From positions 207,483 to 271,482 of the forward strand of contig NW_004775935.1 in assembly GCF_000247815.1 (NCBI RefSeq): DNA of 64,000 nt. The letters are read 5' to 3'. Both the position numbers and the translations under genes were made by a program. Shown here piece by piece: positions 15,690 to 27,885 of the stretch (position 1 is the stretch's first letter; each line of letters starts with the position of its first letter). The notes beneath the pieces are model-generated. The model was not told the DNA's origin, searched no databases, and saw only the letters and a program-made list of their open reading frames with translations. This stretch comes from Ficedula albicollis (taxonomy: Eukaryota > Chordata > Aves > Passeriformes > Muscicapidae).

Positions 15690-15984
15690 TGTCCTGGTTT
15701 AGAGCAAATTTGGGAAGAAACTTCAAAAGGCTTCCCTCTGGAAAGTAGATTCAAGTGGTCCCTGCCCCAACTGGTTGGGGAAAAGTTTTCCTTGGGGAAA
15801 AGCGGAGAAAACTGTTTATTTAGCAGACAAAGTATTCACAAGCATAGGAAATGAATAATATTAAACAATGGAACCTCTTGCTGCTCTGAAGAGATGGCAA
15901 ATTCAGAAAGTCCCTGTCGTGGGGTGCAGCTTGGCTCGCTCAGTCTCTCCCAGTCCCTCCTGCTGGGAAATGCCACATCCCGGC
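15690..15984 (-). mobile_element. Truncated LTR, cut by the duplication junction
   Basis: It begins TGTCCTGGTTTAGAGC and is identical to the first 295 bp of the complete LTR at 16597. It stops at the junction where the flanking sequence restarts. TTTATT at 15815-15820 is AATAAA on the minus strand. Confidence 0.85.
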
Positions 15985-15987
15985 AGA

Positions 15988-16891
15988 CTGTGTTTCCTTT
16001 CGACTACAGGGGTAGTCTCCATGACCATCTATCTCTCTTTTTTCTGCTTTGTGTAATCATTCTCCATTTTCTGTTCCATTGCCCGCCTCAAACGTTTAGA
16101 CCTCACAAGAATGAGGCTCCCTAGGAAAGCACTCTAGGTTATTTCAGCTTTACCCAAGCTATGTTCTCCCAAGGAACTTAAGTTTCCCTTTTCAACAGAA
16201 AAGGTGAGCAACTGTGTACAAAATACCTCCAACTCATCTTACAAAACTTTACCGTAGCACAGCAAATCAGAGTTTAAGAGTGCCATTAAATATTAGTGGC
16301 CGACATACTTCTAACACAATGACTTTTCACTCAAATTTTCTGCTTATTTAATGATTGGCAAACTCTTACCAAAAGACAGGCAGAACTCCCTCAGAAACCC
16401 ATTCTCCCATCACTTCACCTGACACCTATGGATCACACCACACTCTCAGAGACATGGCTGATCTCAGGACTGAGGACCCCAGGGCCTTCAGGCTCAGAGG
16501 AGAAAGAAAGCCTTGAGCTGAGGAGGCATTTAGAGAGTATCTGAACTTCCCCCAGTCTCTAATCTGATAGCCCAGCATTGCAGATCACTGTGACACTGTC
16601 CTGGTTTAGAGCAAATTTGGGAAGAAACTTCAAAAGGCTTCCCTCTGGAAAGTAGATTCAAGTGGTCCCTGCCCCAACTGGTTGGGGAAAAGTTTTCCTT
16701 GGGGAAAAGCGGAGAAAACTGTTTATTTAGCAGACAAAGTATTCACAAGCATAGGAAATGAATAATATTAAACAATGGAACCTCTTGCTGCTCTGAAGAG
16801 ATGGCAAATTCAGAAAGTCCCTGTCGTGGGGTGCAGCTTGGCTCGCTCAGTCTCTCCCAGTCCCTCCTGCTGGGAAATGCCACATCCCGGC
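15988..16891. repeat. ~1 kb direct duplication, copy 2 (904 bp)
   Basis: Second copy of 15011-15984, lacking one 70-bp unit. It continues without a break into the rest of the LTR, so copy 2 carries the native right-hand junction. Confidence 0.95.
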
Positions 16892-17260
16892 CCCGCTGGG
16901 ACACAGGTGTGAGCTCCCGGTGCTCTTCTGGGTTTTCAGTCCACAGCAGGGCTGGTCAGTTCCAAGAAAAAGAAAAACCACAGTCCAGGGAACTTCTCTG
17001 CCTCAGATAGCTAAAAAAACTTACCAAGAGCAAAGAGAGCTCTCTCCTGCTGTCTGTCTGCACTGCAGACAGCACAGACAATGAACAGGAATGCTGCAAA
17101 CTCTTATCTTTATGTTTTGGGAACAACTGCCTCAGACATTCCACCACTTCTCCTTCTCCCCCTCTTCACTCTCAAATGTAGTTCTAAAGGTACAAAACTT
17201 ATTTCTGGGTTAAACAGGCTAATGGAGATCAATTCAGCATCATAAAGTCCCCCCAGGACA
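16597..17260 (-). mobile_element. Complete solo LTR, 664 bp
   Basis: The termini TGTCCTGG (16597) and CCAGGACA (17260) form a perfect 8-bp inverted repeat of TG..CA type. TTTATT at 16722-16727 gives AATAAA on the minus strand, about 125 bp from the left end, consistent with R/U5 there and U3 to the right. The sequence matches a songbird LTR that I recognise. The flanking 5-mers GACAC and GATGC match at only three of five positions, so a target-site duplication is not proven. Confidence 0.85.
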
Positions 17261-20200
17261 GATGCCATGATGCAAGGGTGGTTATTGACATGGACAAATT
17301 ATAGTTTGGTGGGGGCTTACATACAGATTGTCCCTTGACATTTCATGCAATCTGCAGATTGATTATGTCACTGCTTCCCATGAAGTGGTTACAAGATTTT
17401 ACAAGGAATTAAATAATGGCATGAGAAGATGTTTTGTTGCTAGATATGTGGGATTAGTAAACTCCTTTTCATAGACAAATATTTTCCCAGTGAAACCCCA
17501 GTGAATCACTAAATGCTTGCAGATAATGAATATGAACCAAGCAGAATCCAGAGTCCCTTATGTTTCATTAGACAGGACTCTTTCTTGTAGCTTTTTTAAT
17601 GACTCAAGCACCAAAGGGGCCTACACCACATCCTTTGGGAGGCAGCTTCACAAACCAAAAGACCTTGCACAGGTAAGGCAGCCTAACATGCTCCCTCCAA
17701 GGTAATCTTTGGCTCTAGCATACCCTTCCAGACTTCCTGCAGCATTATGAAGAACCTCTTCCCATACCCCACATAAGCAGGTAGAAATCTGATGCAAGGG
17801 GAGGTGCTGTCAGCTCCACACCATTTATACCGTTTTGGCCGTGAGATGAGCTTTTATGATTGTTAGGCACTGAGGCTAAACTACGTGCTGCGAGGTGGAA
17901 GAGTAATCTTGCTGAGACCTTTTGTTCAGCTTTAGAGAGGGTGTTTATAAACCAACAAGGGACAAATAGCACAAGCCTTGCCATTTGTAGTCTCAAATTG
18001 AAACTCTCAACAAACAGGCAGGGATACTTAGCCCACCAGGAAGAAGGGATTAAGCAGAATCTAGTCCTGAAGGGCTGAATCTTTGAACTTGCTTTGGGCT
18101 TCCTACCCAGAAATACTAGAGAGATACTTACAGATATGGGAATAGTAACAAAGTCAAGAATGGTATGGAGAGAAATGAGAGAAATCTGAAAGGCAACCAA
18201 CTAACCCTGCCTACATATATCCCCCACAAGTATGGACATCTGCAGGAGATACGTATGCAAATGGATTAGAGCCCTGGAATAGTTAGCGAGTTCTCCGCCT
18301 CACTGCAATATACAGAATAGATAAATAAATAGTGGGCATATGTGATATATATTTAGATTGTGCATTAGACTTTAAAATCTCTGTCTAACTGAATGCATTA
18401 GCCTGTATTTTCTGTTTATGCCTCTGGGATGCCATGGAAACACAGCGCTGAATCGTAATGGGTCTCTCCTGGCAATAAATAAACAAAGTCTTTGTCTGTT
18501 CATGTTTCAATTTCTTTCTTTTTCTTTTTATTCATGTAATTTACAGTTTCAGAAGGAAAACAGACTTACCCCCACCCATTGTCTTCAGTTGCAAGGCATG
18601 TTCAAAATAAATGCAAAATGCACCTTCTAGTGGCCACTGTGGCTTCCTATACAGCTGCTACTACCATCAGTAAGCAGTGAATGCCGCCTATTTGTGTTGA
18701 ACTTCCTTCTGAGGAAAAATGTGGCCTTTATAATTGAACCTGGAGTCAGGCTTGCTTTACTAAATTGCAGCCTAACCTAAAGAGCACTTAATATACTCAT
18801 TGAAATGGAAAGCTGTTCTTTTCCTTGCAATTCTAAGAGGCTACAGCCAGTCCCTTTTTCTATAGATGGTAACAATGTTCATTGCCTTTAAACTGCTCCT
18901 CCAAATCAATGACACACTATCACTTCCCATGCTCCAGAGCTTATTAAAGCAAACCAAAGCAATCATCCCCATCAGGCTAATGCACAGGAGCAAGGTGAAA
19001 CTCTAAGCACCAAGTGATAGAAATACCAAGTATCACACAGCATCGGTTTGCCATCTGGCACCTGCTGTCCCTGTCTGAAATGAATAAAGTCATTGAGAGG
19101 GGATGTTGTGCAGTAACATGAGTAATAGAAAGGCTGATAATTATCTATGTGGAGAAGTGGGCAGATTTAATTAGACTACTCAAATCTGAAGAGTCAACTG
19201 AATCCAAAGGCAGTAACCTCGGCTGTGGAGGGCAGCCATATGGTTGCTCTCAAGCTTTCAGGTCAGACTGAAATTCAGCAGGGACCTTCGTCACTAATTT
19301 AGAAATGCAGAGCCGTGTGCTTGACTCCACATCTGTCAGACAGGTCGCAGGCAAGAACTACAGCAATACCAGGTATGCAGGTTTGGTGCAATGCAAACTG
19401 GAGTCCCTGTTGTACATGTCTGAATAACAAGCTGACTTTCTTATTACCCCAGCAGCTCAGCCCTGGGAAAAGGAAAGCAGGAAAGAAGAACAAGGGTACA
19501 AAATGCTCTTAGGGTGACATTCAAGTGTATGAGTCTCCAGTGTAAGGGTGAAACTGAGATACTTTTTAGCAGCTTGGGTCTCCAAAATGTACATGGGTTT
19601 ATGAACTGAGGCAGATCTCCTGGGTGGTAAAACTGATTTTATTATGAATTCGAACCATATCATGAAATATTGCTGTGCAAGGAACCATATAGTGAAGAAC
19701 TGGTCCTGGAAATTATAGGTGCAACATGTGAGCCTTAAAAAACTTTTTCTCTTACCCTTCTCCCAACCAGAGTGTATGCACATAAAGTAAAATACATGGA
19801 TTTCTATCGCTTCCTGCATTTCATTTTTCTGCTTCCAGAAACATCGATCAGTTATTCATTCATATTCTGATGTGATTCCTTTTTCTAATCTGGCCATCAG
19901 GCTAGGATAATAAATATTTTAACCTTAAGAAATAACAATATACTTAATGATTTTCTGGTAATCCCTGGAGAATAAAACAGGAGTTTTCAGAACCCACACA
20001 GTACATAAGGGAACAAACAGACTATCACGCTATGTATTACAGAGAGAGTTATCAATAAATAAGCTAGTCATGATAACCAAATGAGAAAAATCAGTGATTA
20101 GGGGAGTTAGTTTGGTTCATTTCCCTAGGATTTGCAAAATCTATAAGGCTTTGACTATGCTTCTCTTTTGGACATGACTTGACACCAGAAGGCAGCAGAT

Positions 20201-21191
20201 TGTGAGGAATCTACCATGCAGGGAATGACCATTCTCATCAACTGCCTTCCTCCTCCTGGGTCACGTATGGCTACAGCAGAGTCTCCTGTCCTGCTTCTGG
20301 CCAGCAAAGAGAAGGAACAGATGCTCCCCCAGGAAGTAACTTGCTCTTTGTGGAGATAGCAGCAGTACAACAACCATGGACCAAGAGTGATGTCGGATAC
20401 AAAAGAACTTGGGACTTTGCAGTTGGGCCCCAGTCAAACAAATACAGATAAGAGGGCTCAGTGAGCAGCATAGCAAGGATTGCTCTCAGCCCAGAAATCT
20501 GTAAATTCCAGTTTGCCACTAGCATACAACCCACCTGCTCAGGGTTTCCCATACCTCCAGTCTTCTGGGAGAACCATAAAAAAACATTGCAGGAATATGA
20601 CTAGTTAATACTAAATCTTAAGCTGCAATTGGTTAAAATATGACTTGGTTATAGTTACTTTCTCTTATTTTGTCACTCTAGTTAGATACAGGATTTTAGG
20701 TGGTTACCTGCCCCAGTGGTGGGGTGAAGAGGCCCTGCTGTCTGTGGCACTTATTTTCACATAGGGAGATTAGGCAAAAATTGCCAGTATGAGGAATTGT
20801 CCAGAAATATCTCAAGTTCATGTCAGTATCTGCTTCTTTCAATATCTATGCAGCACTAGATTTTGTGAACATTTACATGACACAAGGTCAGTCTTATGCT
20901 TTTGTCAGGCATCCTTTAACTGTGTAGTTCATCACACTTTGTAAAAGCAGAGAGTACCAGCACAGAGCAGCTAAAGTTATTACAGAAGGTTCCAGGCATT
21001 TGAGGCTGGAGCCATCTGTAAATATACAAGAAAGCATGACCTAATCTCATTAGATTAGCTACTGTAACCAGATAGCTACTATTTCAGCTGAGGCAAATCA
21101 AGTAAAAATATGCCTTTAAATCACAGGGTTTTTTCAGGGAAAAGAGAGACAGACAGATGGCTACAGAAAACACTTACACTGCATCATGCGC
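17261..21191. other. Unique sequence, no recognised gene
   Basis: Non-repetitive DNA. The stretches 18230-18500 (with the octamer ATGCAAAT near 18254) and 19060-19260 have balanced composition and no decay-like repeats, a texture often seen in conserved non-coding DNA, but this cannot be judged without an alignment. No open frame shows a recognised product. Confidence 0.5.
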
Positions 21192-22098
21192 TGTGGTAGG
21201 TTGACCTTGGCTGGACACCAGGCACCCACCAAAGTGACTCTGCCACTGCCCTCCTAAGCAGCACAGGGAGGAGAAAAAATAACTATAGGCTTGTGGGTCA
21301 AGATAAGGACAGAAAAACAACCCTTATGGGCAGAAATTATTCAACATTGGGAAATAAGTCCATTATCAACCAAGTTAGAGATGATAAGAAGTATAACCAA
21401 ATCTTGAAAGACCTTGCCTCAGTTTGCCCCTTCTTCCTCAAAGTGGGAGAACTCAAGATGGTTCCCAAATTCTTTACCATAGGGGAATGGGGAATAGAAG
21501 TTGTGGTCAGTTCATCATACACTGCATGTGCCACTCCTTCCTCCTCAGGGGTGAGACTCCTCACAGTCTTCCCCTGCTCCAGCATGGGATCTCTCCCATG
21601 GCACACAGTCCTCCATTAACTTTTTGAGCTTGAGTTCTTCCACGCGCTGCTATTCTTCATGAACTTCTCTAATATGTGTCTCTTCCACAGAATTCAGTCC
21701 TTCAGGAACAGACTGCTCCACCATGGGTCCTCCAAGCAATCACAGGTCCTGCCAGTAAACTTGGTCCAGTGTGGCTTTCTCCCTTCTTGGGGACACAGGT
21801 CCTAGCTGCAACCTGCCCCAGTGCAGGCTCCTCTTCTCGTGGGGTCACAGCCTCTTCGTACATCCAGCCACTGTGAAACTCTGCCATCATGGGCTCTGGG
21901 TGGATCTCTGCATCCCCATGGATCTCCATGGGCTGCAGGCACCAGCTGCCTCACCATGGTCGGCACGACGGGCTGCAGAGGAATCTCAGCTTCGGCACAT
22001 GAAGCACCTCCTTCCCCTTCTTCACTGACTTTGTTTTCCACAAGGCTGTTTCTCCCACATATTCTCACTCCCCTTTTTCAACTGATTTTTGTGTCATA
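21192..22098. mobile_element. ERVL-type LTR
   Basis: It starts TGTGGTAGGTTGACCTTGG and contains GGGTCAAGATAAGGACAG, GTTCATCATACACTGC and the hallmark series of degenerate units built on CTCCA..ATGGG..CTTCC..CATGG between about 21560 and 21980. This is a very common avian LTR (GGERVL-like). The right end fades near 22098 without a clear CA terminus, so it is probably 3'-truncated. No internal ERV genes follow. Confidence 0.8.
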
Positions 22099-22239
22099 AG
22101 CCACACAAACCCATTTTGAGTACTTGCTTTGGATTCACATGCAGCATAGGTGTTTGCCAGAGAACTTAACAATTTTCCTGCACTTACCCTCTGTCCCTTT
22201 TTTATTAATATGTCCAGCTCAGACTGTTAATTAGATGAA

Positions 22240-22613
22240 AGCAGTGGCTGCACATATAGCTCAGAATACTTTAACTATTCCATGTCCAGGACAACAATGC
22301 TTGTTAGCTTGGAATAACAGATGATGAGAAGGCCAAGGTATTAAATAATATTTTTTGCCACAGTCCTCAATAGCAACTTCTCTTCCCACGACTCTTGAAT
22401 GGATGGACAGCAGGATGGGGAGTGGGACAGCAAAGTCCCTCCCACTGTAAGTAAAGATCAGGTTCATGACCACCCAGGGAACATGAGCACACACATAAGT
22501 CAAAGAGACCCGATGAGATGCATCCCAAAGTCCTGAGGGAATTGGCTGATGTAGTTGCTGAGCCACTCTCCCTGACATTTCAAAAATCATGACATTTAGG
22601 TGAAGTTCCAGGG
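22240..22613 (+). mobile_element. CR1 LINE ORF2 fragment, 5' side of the LTR insertion
   Basis: In the plus direction this encodes, with breaks, the region just before the reverse transcriptase domain. Recognisable pieces are DEMHPKVLRELADVVAEPLS (about 22511-22570) and the start of the V-P-G-D-W-K motif, ending in TTCCAGGG. The fragment continues at 22965 in the same orientation and order, so this is one CR1 copy split by a later insertion. Confidence 0.88.
22608..22613. other. Target-site duplication CCAGGG, left copy
   Basis: CCAGGG directly precedes the TGTGAAGG terminus of the LTR and is repeated exactly at 22959-22964. Confidence 0.9.
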
Positions 22614-22958
22614 TGTGAAGGACCCCCGAAGGAATTCCTAACTAAGGAATGCAACCCCTGTTTTGTTCCCTAAGGCAACCCCGTGTTCTCTCCCAGCCTT
22701 TGGTCACTCCCACCCTAATTTCTTGTCGGTCATTTGTTTCGGCCCTGCCCTTAAAGTTACCTTCGTGTTTCCTAATAATTGGTCCCTAAGGATTTCCCCG
22801 CCTGCTCATCCCATGTACTAAATCTGTACCCTGATAAGCCTTGGGGCCTTTGTTCTCCCGAACCCTGGACAATGTGGCGTGGCTGAAATAAACATCTTTG
22901 TAACACCCTGCAAAGGCCTCCTGCTGTTTTCACCCCAAGCAACACCTAAAATGCAACA
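22614..22958 (+). mobile_element. Solo LTR (345 bp) nested in CR1
   Basis: The element runs from TGTGAAGGACC to AAATGCAACA, i.e. TGT..ACA termini. It carries AATAAA at 22887-22892 followed by a U5-like tail, so it reads on the plus strand. It interrupts a CR1 codon series and is flanked by a perfect 6-bp duplication of CR1 sequence. The 6-bp length favours a class II (ERVK/alpharetrovirus-like) integrase. No internal genes remain, so the provirus was probably lost by LTR-LTR recombination. Confidence 0.92.
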
Positions 22959-22964
22959 CCAGGG
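22959..22964. other. Target-site duplication CCAGGG, right copy
   Basis: Exact repeat of 22608-22613, directly after the ACA terminus of the LTR. CR1 sequence resumes here. Confidence 0.9.
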
Positions 22965-23440
22965 GACTTGATAAAAAGATAAACATTGTACCCATCTTTA
23001 TGAACGGTAGAAAGGAGGACCCTGGGAGCAGTCACGCTGTCAGGCTCCCCTCTGTTCTTGGGAAATCATGGAACACATCCTCCTAGATGATATATCATGG
23101 CACAGGGAGGACAGGGAAGTGACCAGAGACAGTCAATGCAGTTCCACCAAGGGTAAGTCCTGCCTGACCAATCCAGTGGTCTTCTACGATGGAGTGACTA
23201 CATCAGTGGACAAGGGGAGATGTCACATATGGACTTCTGAAAAGCCCTTGATATGTTCTTCCACAACATTATTTTCTCTTAACTTCAGAAAGATCAATTT
23301 GATGGGTGAATATAAGAATATATCCTTCTCAGGCTAAGGAAGTGGCTAGAGTCACATGTAGACAGTAATCATCAATGGTTCACAGTCCTGATGGACATCA
23401 GTGGCAAGATGAACATCAACTTACACTTACTGGTGTATGG
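22959..23440 (+). mobile_element. CR1 LINE ORF2 fragment, 3' side of the LTR insertion
   Basis: Continues the reverse transcriptase of 22240-22613. The plus-strand frame at 23068-23337 retains TKGKSCLTN and [15 protein letters not shown], conserved CR1 RT blocks. Frameshifts then destroy the next block (usual core Y-L-D-F-x-K-A-F-D). Similarity fades by about 23440, so the active-site domain is largely missing. Confidence 0.85.
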
Positions 23441-26049
23441 CATTTGTCATCACTACCATCCTGTGTGCTCCCCAACTCTTAGAGAAAGATTGACACTTAG
23501 TTGAGTTTGAAAAATCTGAACACAACTCTGAGTTTCTGTGTTTTCTATCTGCATAGCGAAGCTTTGGAATGTTTAAAATGCAGGTCTTCATCCCAGTTTT
23601 GTGACTTGAATATTACCTGAAGAGCATACTATCTATGTATGTGACAGAATTGTTTTCTCATCTTCCTACAGAGTCCTATGGCTTCTAATCCATCAGCATC
23701 TAAAAGCAGATAAACTTTCTCTTCATTGCTCTCAGCATACAGGAGTGAATTTTGTACCAGACATATGTGTCTCATTGTAATCCCTACAGGGGGTCTTACA
23801 CTTCACTGAAATGATTCTTCTGATTATTCCCTTCTTCCCTGCTCTCAGCCATGCCTATTAATACCCGGGCATTGCTTCTAAAAATTCTGTAAGGCCACAT
23901 ATTCTTTTTATGCAAATAGCAAAATAATTACATCATTCACACATTCAGATCTATCCTTTCCTTATGCACTTGCTTCTCTACCACTTCCAGTTCCTTCAGT
24001 TCTCCTCTCCATGCTCCACCAACTGGATGTATAACCCACATATTAAGCTGAATGCTTTTAATATTAGAAGACATGTTTTAGATCCACACTTTTTTCTCTG
24101 GTGAGAATTTTTTCTCAATCCTTTGAAACAAAAGGCACCATTTTTCTGGTACTCTGGTACTTGATACACAAGGGCAAATCCTTCACATAAGATCACCACA
24201 AGCTTCTGAAACCATATCGGGTGCCTGCCAGAGTTTTCTGGTACTGATGACTTGTGAACTGGAACTGCTCCTGCAAGGGCCAAAGATAAGACATCTATTC
24301 TTCTGTTCACCTTATTAAGTTGTCAGTTTAGCTGTCATACTCTCCTCTATTCTGAGGACTTCATACCTTAGTTCTTAAATCAAATGGGACCATTTGATTG
24401 CATTGTTTCATATTTTTATTGTACTCCCACCATTTCACACAGTAACATTTTCAAAACAGATATGTGTAAATTCATATAAACAAATTACTTAAACCACATT
24501 ACCCTATCCTTATGCAACACTTATTGTCTATTCTCAAGCTGTGCTTTTGAATGTATCCGCATGTGATGCTTTAAAAATACTTCTGAGACTTCAAAAATCA
24601 ATGTCAAACTGACTGGTCTAATTTCCTCCAATTCTTTTAGATACTTTTCAAAAGTAATTGGAGCATTGCATTAGTTATTTCTCTGGCCTCCAGAGACTTG
24701 CCCTCTTTCCTAATTTTTTTCAGATTTTCATCTTTCTTTTTCTATTCTTTGTCTGCATCTTGTACCTGGTCATATTTAAGACTCTTTAGGGGTTCAAGAC
24801 CCTTCATTCACGATACCATTAGCTTAAAGATCACTGTCTGTCTACATGCTTTTCAACTCCTACTGTTACAAATAACAGCAAGGTGTACAGAATCAAAAGA
24901 CCCTAGAGAGAATTACGCTTCCATTTTCTTTACTTTGTACACTTGAAAGTATTTCCTTCTGCAGCTAGTTTTATGGTTTTCCTTATTTTAACTAGCTTCG
25001 CCTGGCTTTTGTATAGGTCACTCAAACAGGTGCATGAAACACAGCAGCACAGTTTAAGACAATAATTTTAAAATATCTAAAACTCCAGAAGGACCTGGAG
25101 ACAAATGTAGTCACAGGAACAATTTTTAACTAATTTTCTAGGCAAACTAGTTTTGATATTAATATCAGCTTTTCAAGTGGACAGAGCAATCTGAGCTGCC
25201 AAAGAGAAACGATGTTAAGGCCTCCATAAGTTATGTTCTCCTGCAGACCCACATAGCAGATGAGAAAAGCCCCACAACCTGCTGTTTTCTGTGGAGTCAC
25301 GTACTAGATACACAACAGCTCCCTGGTAGTTCCAGTATCAGTGGGATACCTCTCCCCTCATTCTCTCTGCTGGCAATAAGTTTTGTCATTTGCCCTTTTG
25401 CAATCACCCCTCAGCCAACAGTGCCAAGAGAGCACACAAGCAGCATGTTCCCCACCCCAGGCTGAGCAGCTGGAACACCCTGCCCAAGCAGCTGGCATTC
25501 ACAAAAACTTCGGGGCTTCACACGAGTTCTCCAGCACAGGCAGGATGACTAGCAACTGCTTTGCAGAGCTGGCCATCCTGGACACTAGGTGCCCACACCT
25601 GAGAGAAATCCAGGGTACTGCTTCCAGAGGCTGTGACCTGAGTGGGGGAATGGGAGTTAGGCCCACTCTACTTCTCCCCAAGCTTCAAAACTTGTACAGC
25701 TTGTAGAATTTGTACAATATCTCCAGTCACCAGATTTTTCACAAATAGATTCTTTTCCCATTCACCTCAAGGCCTCTGCATTCATCACCAACAGGACACT
25801 CCACAGCACTCCAGGCTGGAAAGTTCACTTCAGCATATCCCTAACTGTGCATTGTTCACAAGGTCTGGAGAAAATTTAGTATCGGAATGACAAGGTGATT
25901 AGTAGCAGCTTCTGCTTAAGGTATTGCAGTAATCAAAAAGTGGAAATACCTTTATTTATGAATTAATACAATTCATGTTGTACTTCCAATACATCCAGCT
26001 AAAAAATAAGGTAAATTGGGTCCTACTTATATTGGTCTGTATATTTCAA
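23441..26049. other. Unique sequence, no recognised gene
   Basis: AT-rich, non-repetitive DNA with a more GC-rich patch at about 25380-25690 that has overlapping short frames on both strands and no recognisable domain. Confidence 0.55.
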
Positions 26050-27885
26050 GTAGAAACAGAAGGTACTAATGTGGTCCAAATGCACTGATCACTGGGGAAC
26101 GTCACTGAGTGCAGACCTCCAGCTGGACTCTGCTCTGCTGATCAAAACCCTCTGAGCTCTGCCATTCAGCCAGTTCCTGATCCGCCTCAGGGCCCATTCA
26201 TCTAGCCCACATTTCCTGAGCTTGTCTATGAGCATATAATGGGCAGCAGCATCAAAAGCCTTGTGGAAGTCAAGATAGATAACGTCCCCTGCTTTTGCCT
26301 TGTAGACCCACCCTGCCAATGCCATCATAGAAGTCTATCTGATTAAGCTATCATGATTTCCCCCTGAGAATCCATCCTGACTACTCCTGTACTCCTGATG
26401 ACCTTCTTGATGATCTCCAGAATGATCTGTTCCATCACCTTTCCAGGAACTGAGGTGAAGCTGGCGGGCTGGAATTTCCTGGTCCTCCCTCTTCCCATTT
26501 TTGAAGATGGGAGTAAAATTTGCATTCCTCCAGTCACCAGGCACCTCTCATCTTCTCCATAATTTTTTACAGATGTAAATATGATGTAAACAGATGTGGA
26601 GAATGTAACAACATCTGTCAATTCCATCAGCCTCTGTGGGTGCATCCCATCAGAGCCCATGGATTTATGGTGTTAAGCCTGACTAGCAAAAGCTTCTCTA
26701 ACCAAACCCTCTACAACACAGGGAAAATCTTCCTTTCTCCAGCTTTCTTCTCTTGCTTCTGAGGTCTGGGACTCCTGAGGCCCAGTCTCACCAGTAAAGT
26801 TTGAGGAAAAAAGGCATTCAGTAATTCTGCCTTCTCTGCATTTTCTGCTACCAGAACACACCTCTGATTCAGCAGCAGCCCTACATTTTCCATAATTTTC
26901 CTTTTGATGTTTATGTACTGCTGCTGATGCCCTTCCAGTTGTCCAGCTCCCTTGGACCCCCTACTCATCTAGAGCCCTAGGGATTCCTCTAAGTAGGTCT
27001 TTGAAGAGGCCTAGGTGAGATGTCTGGATGTTCAGGAACCTAGTCCTACTTCCTGCTTTGCTTCCTCCATGCAGGATCACTGCAGCCAAGGCTGCCACCG
27101 ATGTTCATGTCTTCAACCCTGGTTTGAAGACCCAGACCCTCCTGGATTGTTAGTACAACATCTTTCCTCATTGTCTCCTACACCACTTGGATCAAAAACT
27201 CTTATCAATAATCTGCAGAAACCTCCTGGACTGAGTCTGCCAAGTTGTGCTGTCCTAACAACAAATACCAGGGTGATTTAAGTCCCCCAGAACTAGGGCC
27301 TGTGATCTCAAGGCTACTTCCAGCTGCCCATAGAAATCTTTGTCAGCTTCCTCCTCCTAACCAAGTGGCCTGTAGTAAAAACTCACAACAGTGTCACCCA
27401 TTTTAGCCTGTCCCTTAATACTTACCCGTAAGCTCTCAACTCATTGTCTGCCCCTGGACTGAGTTTGACATGGTCCAGTTGCTCTCTCACATAAAAATTC
27501 CACAAATTCACCTCCCTGACCTGTTCTTTCTAAAAATACCTGCCTTGCCAACCTTCTCTTTGATTCTTACGCAAAAGAGACTCAACCTCATCATGCCTAG
27601 CCTTGAGCACTGTAGAGTTGAAACATTCCCTGATGGACAGAAATACTCCCACTCCCCTCCCTCCTTGCCCATCCCTTGTGAAAAACTTACAGCCACCCAG
27701 TGCAGCATTCCAGTCATCCAAGTCATCCCACTATGTTTCCATGGTGGTGGCTGTGTCACAGATTTCCTGCTCCACTCCAGCTGTTCCTGTTTCTTACCCA
27801 CACTGTGTGCATTGGTGTACATGCATTTCTGCTGGCCTATCGATTTCATTCCCAAATTAGACTTCATCATCAGTTCTTCTGCAGA
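26050..27885 (-). mobile_element. CR1 LINE, endonuclease to reverse transcriptase portion of ORF2
   Basis: This is the longest CR1 piece here (about 1.8 kb; a full ORF2 is about 2.9 kb). Read on the minus strand from the right: endonuclease N-terminal part (MYTNAHSVGKKQEQLE near 27800, DWNAALGG and GVFLSIRECFN at about 27720-27610). Next comes the linker that precedes RT (NAEKAELLNAFF at about 26830). RT follows with NANFTPIFKNGKREDQE (about 26530), FTSVPGKVMEQIILEI (about 26440), motif A-like DVIYLDFHKAFD (about 26290-26250) and WLNGRAQRVLI. Frameshifts separate these blocks. The copy ends just after the V-P-Q block, so the F-A-D-D catalytic motif and 3' UTR are absent. Confidence 0.9.

Larger units (their letters stand above)
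15011..15984. repeat. ~1 kb direct duplication, copy 1 (974 bp)
   Basis: The sequence from CTGTGTTTCCTTTCGACTAC to CCACATCCCGGC is repeated at 15988-16891 with only 3 bp between copies. The copies look identical apart from one internal 70-bp tandem unit present twice here and once in copy 2. The unit consists of about 680 bp of non-LTR flank plus the first 295 bp of an LTR. Confidence 0.95.

Noticed and set aside
16591..17265. 5-bp target-site duplication for the 664-bp LTR (GACAC/GATGC)
   Set aside because: Only three of five bases match, and the left flank may be altered by the ~1 kb duplication, so it is not supported.
21676..22099. Cluster of overlapping frames of 66-92 codons on both strands
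   Set aside because: They fall inside the ERVL-type LTR, which is GC-rich with internal degenerate repeats, so stops are rare by composition.
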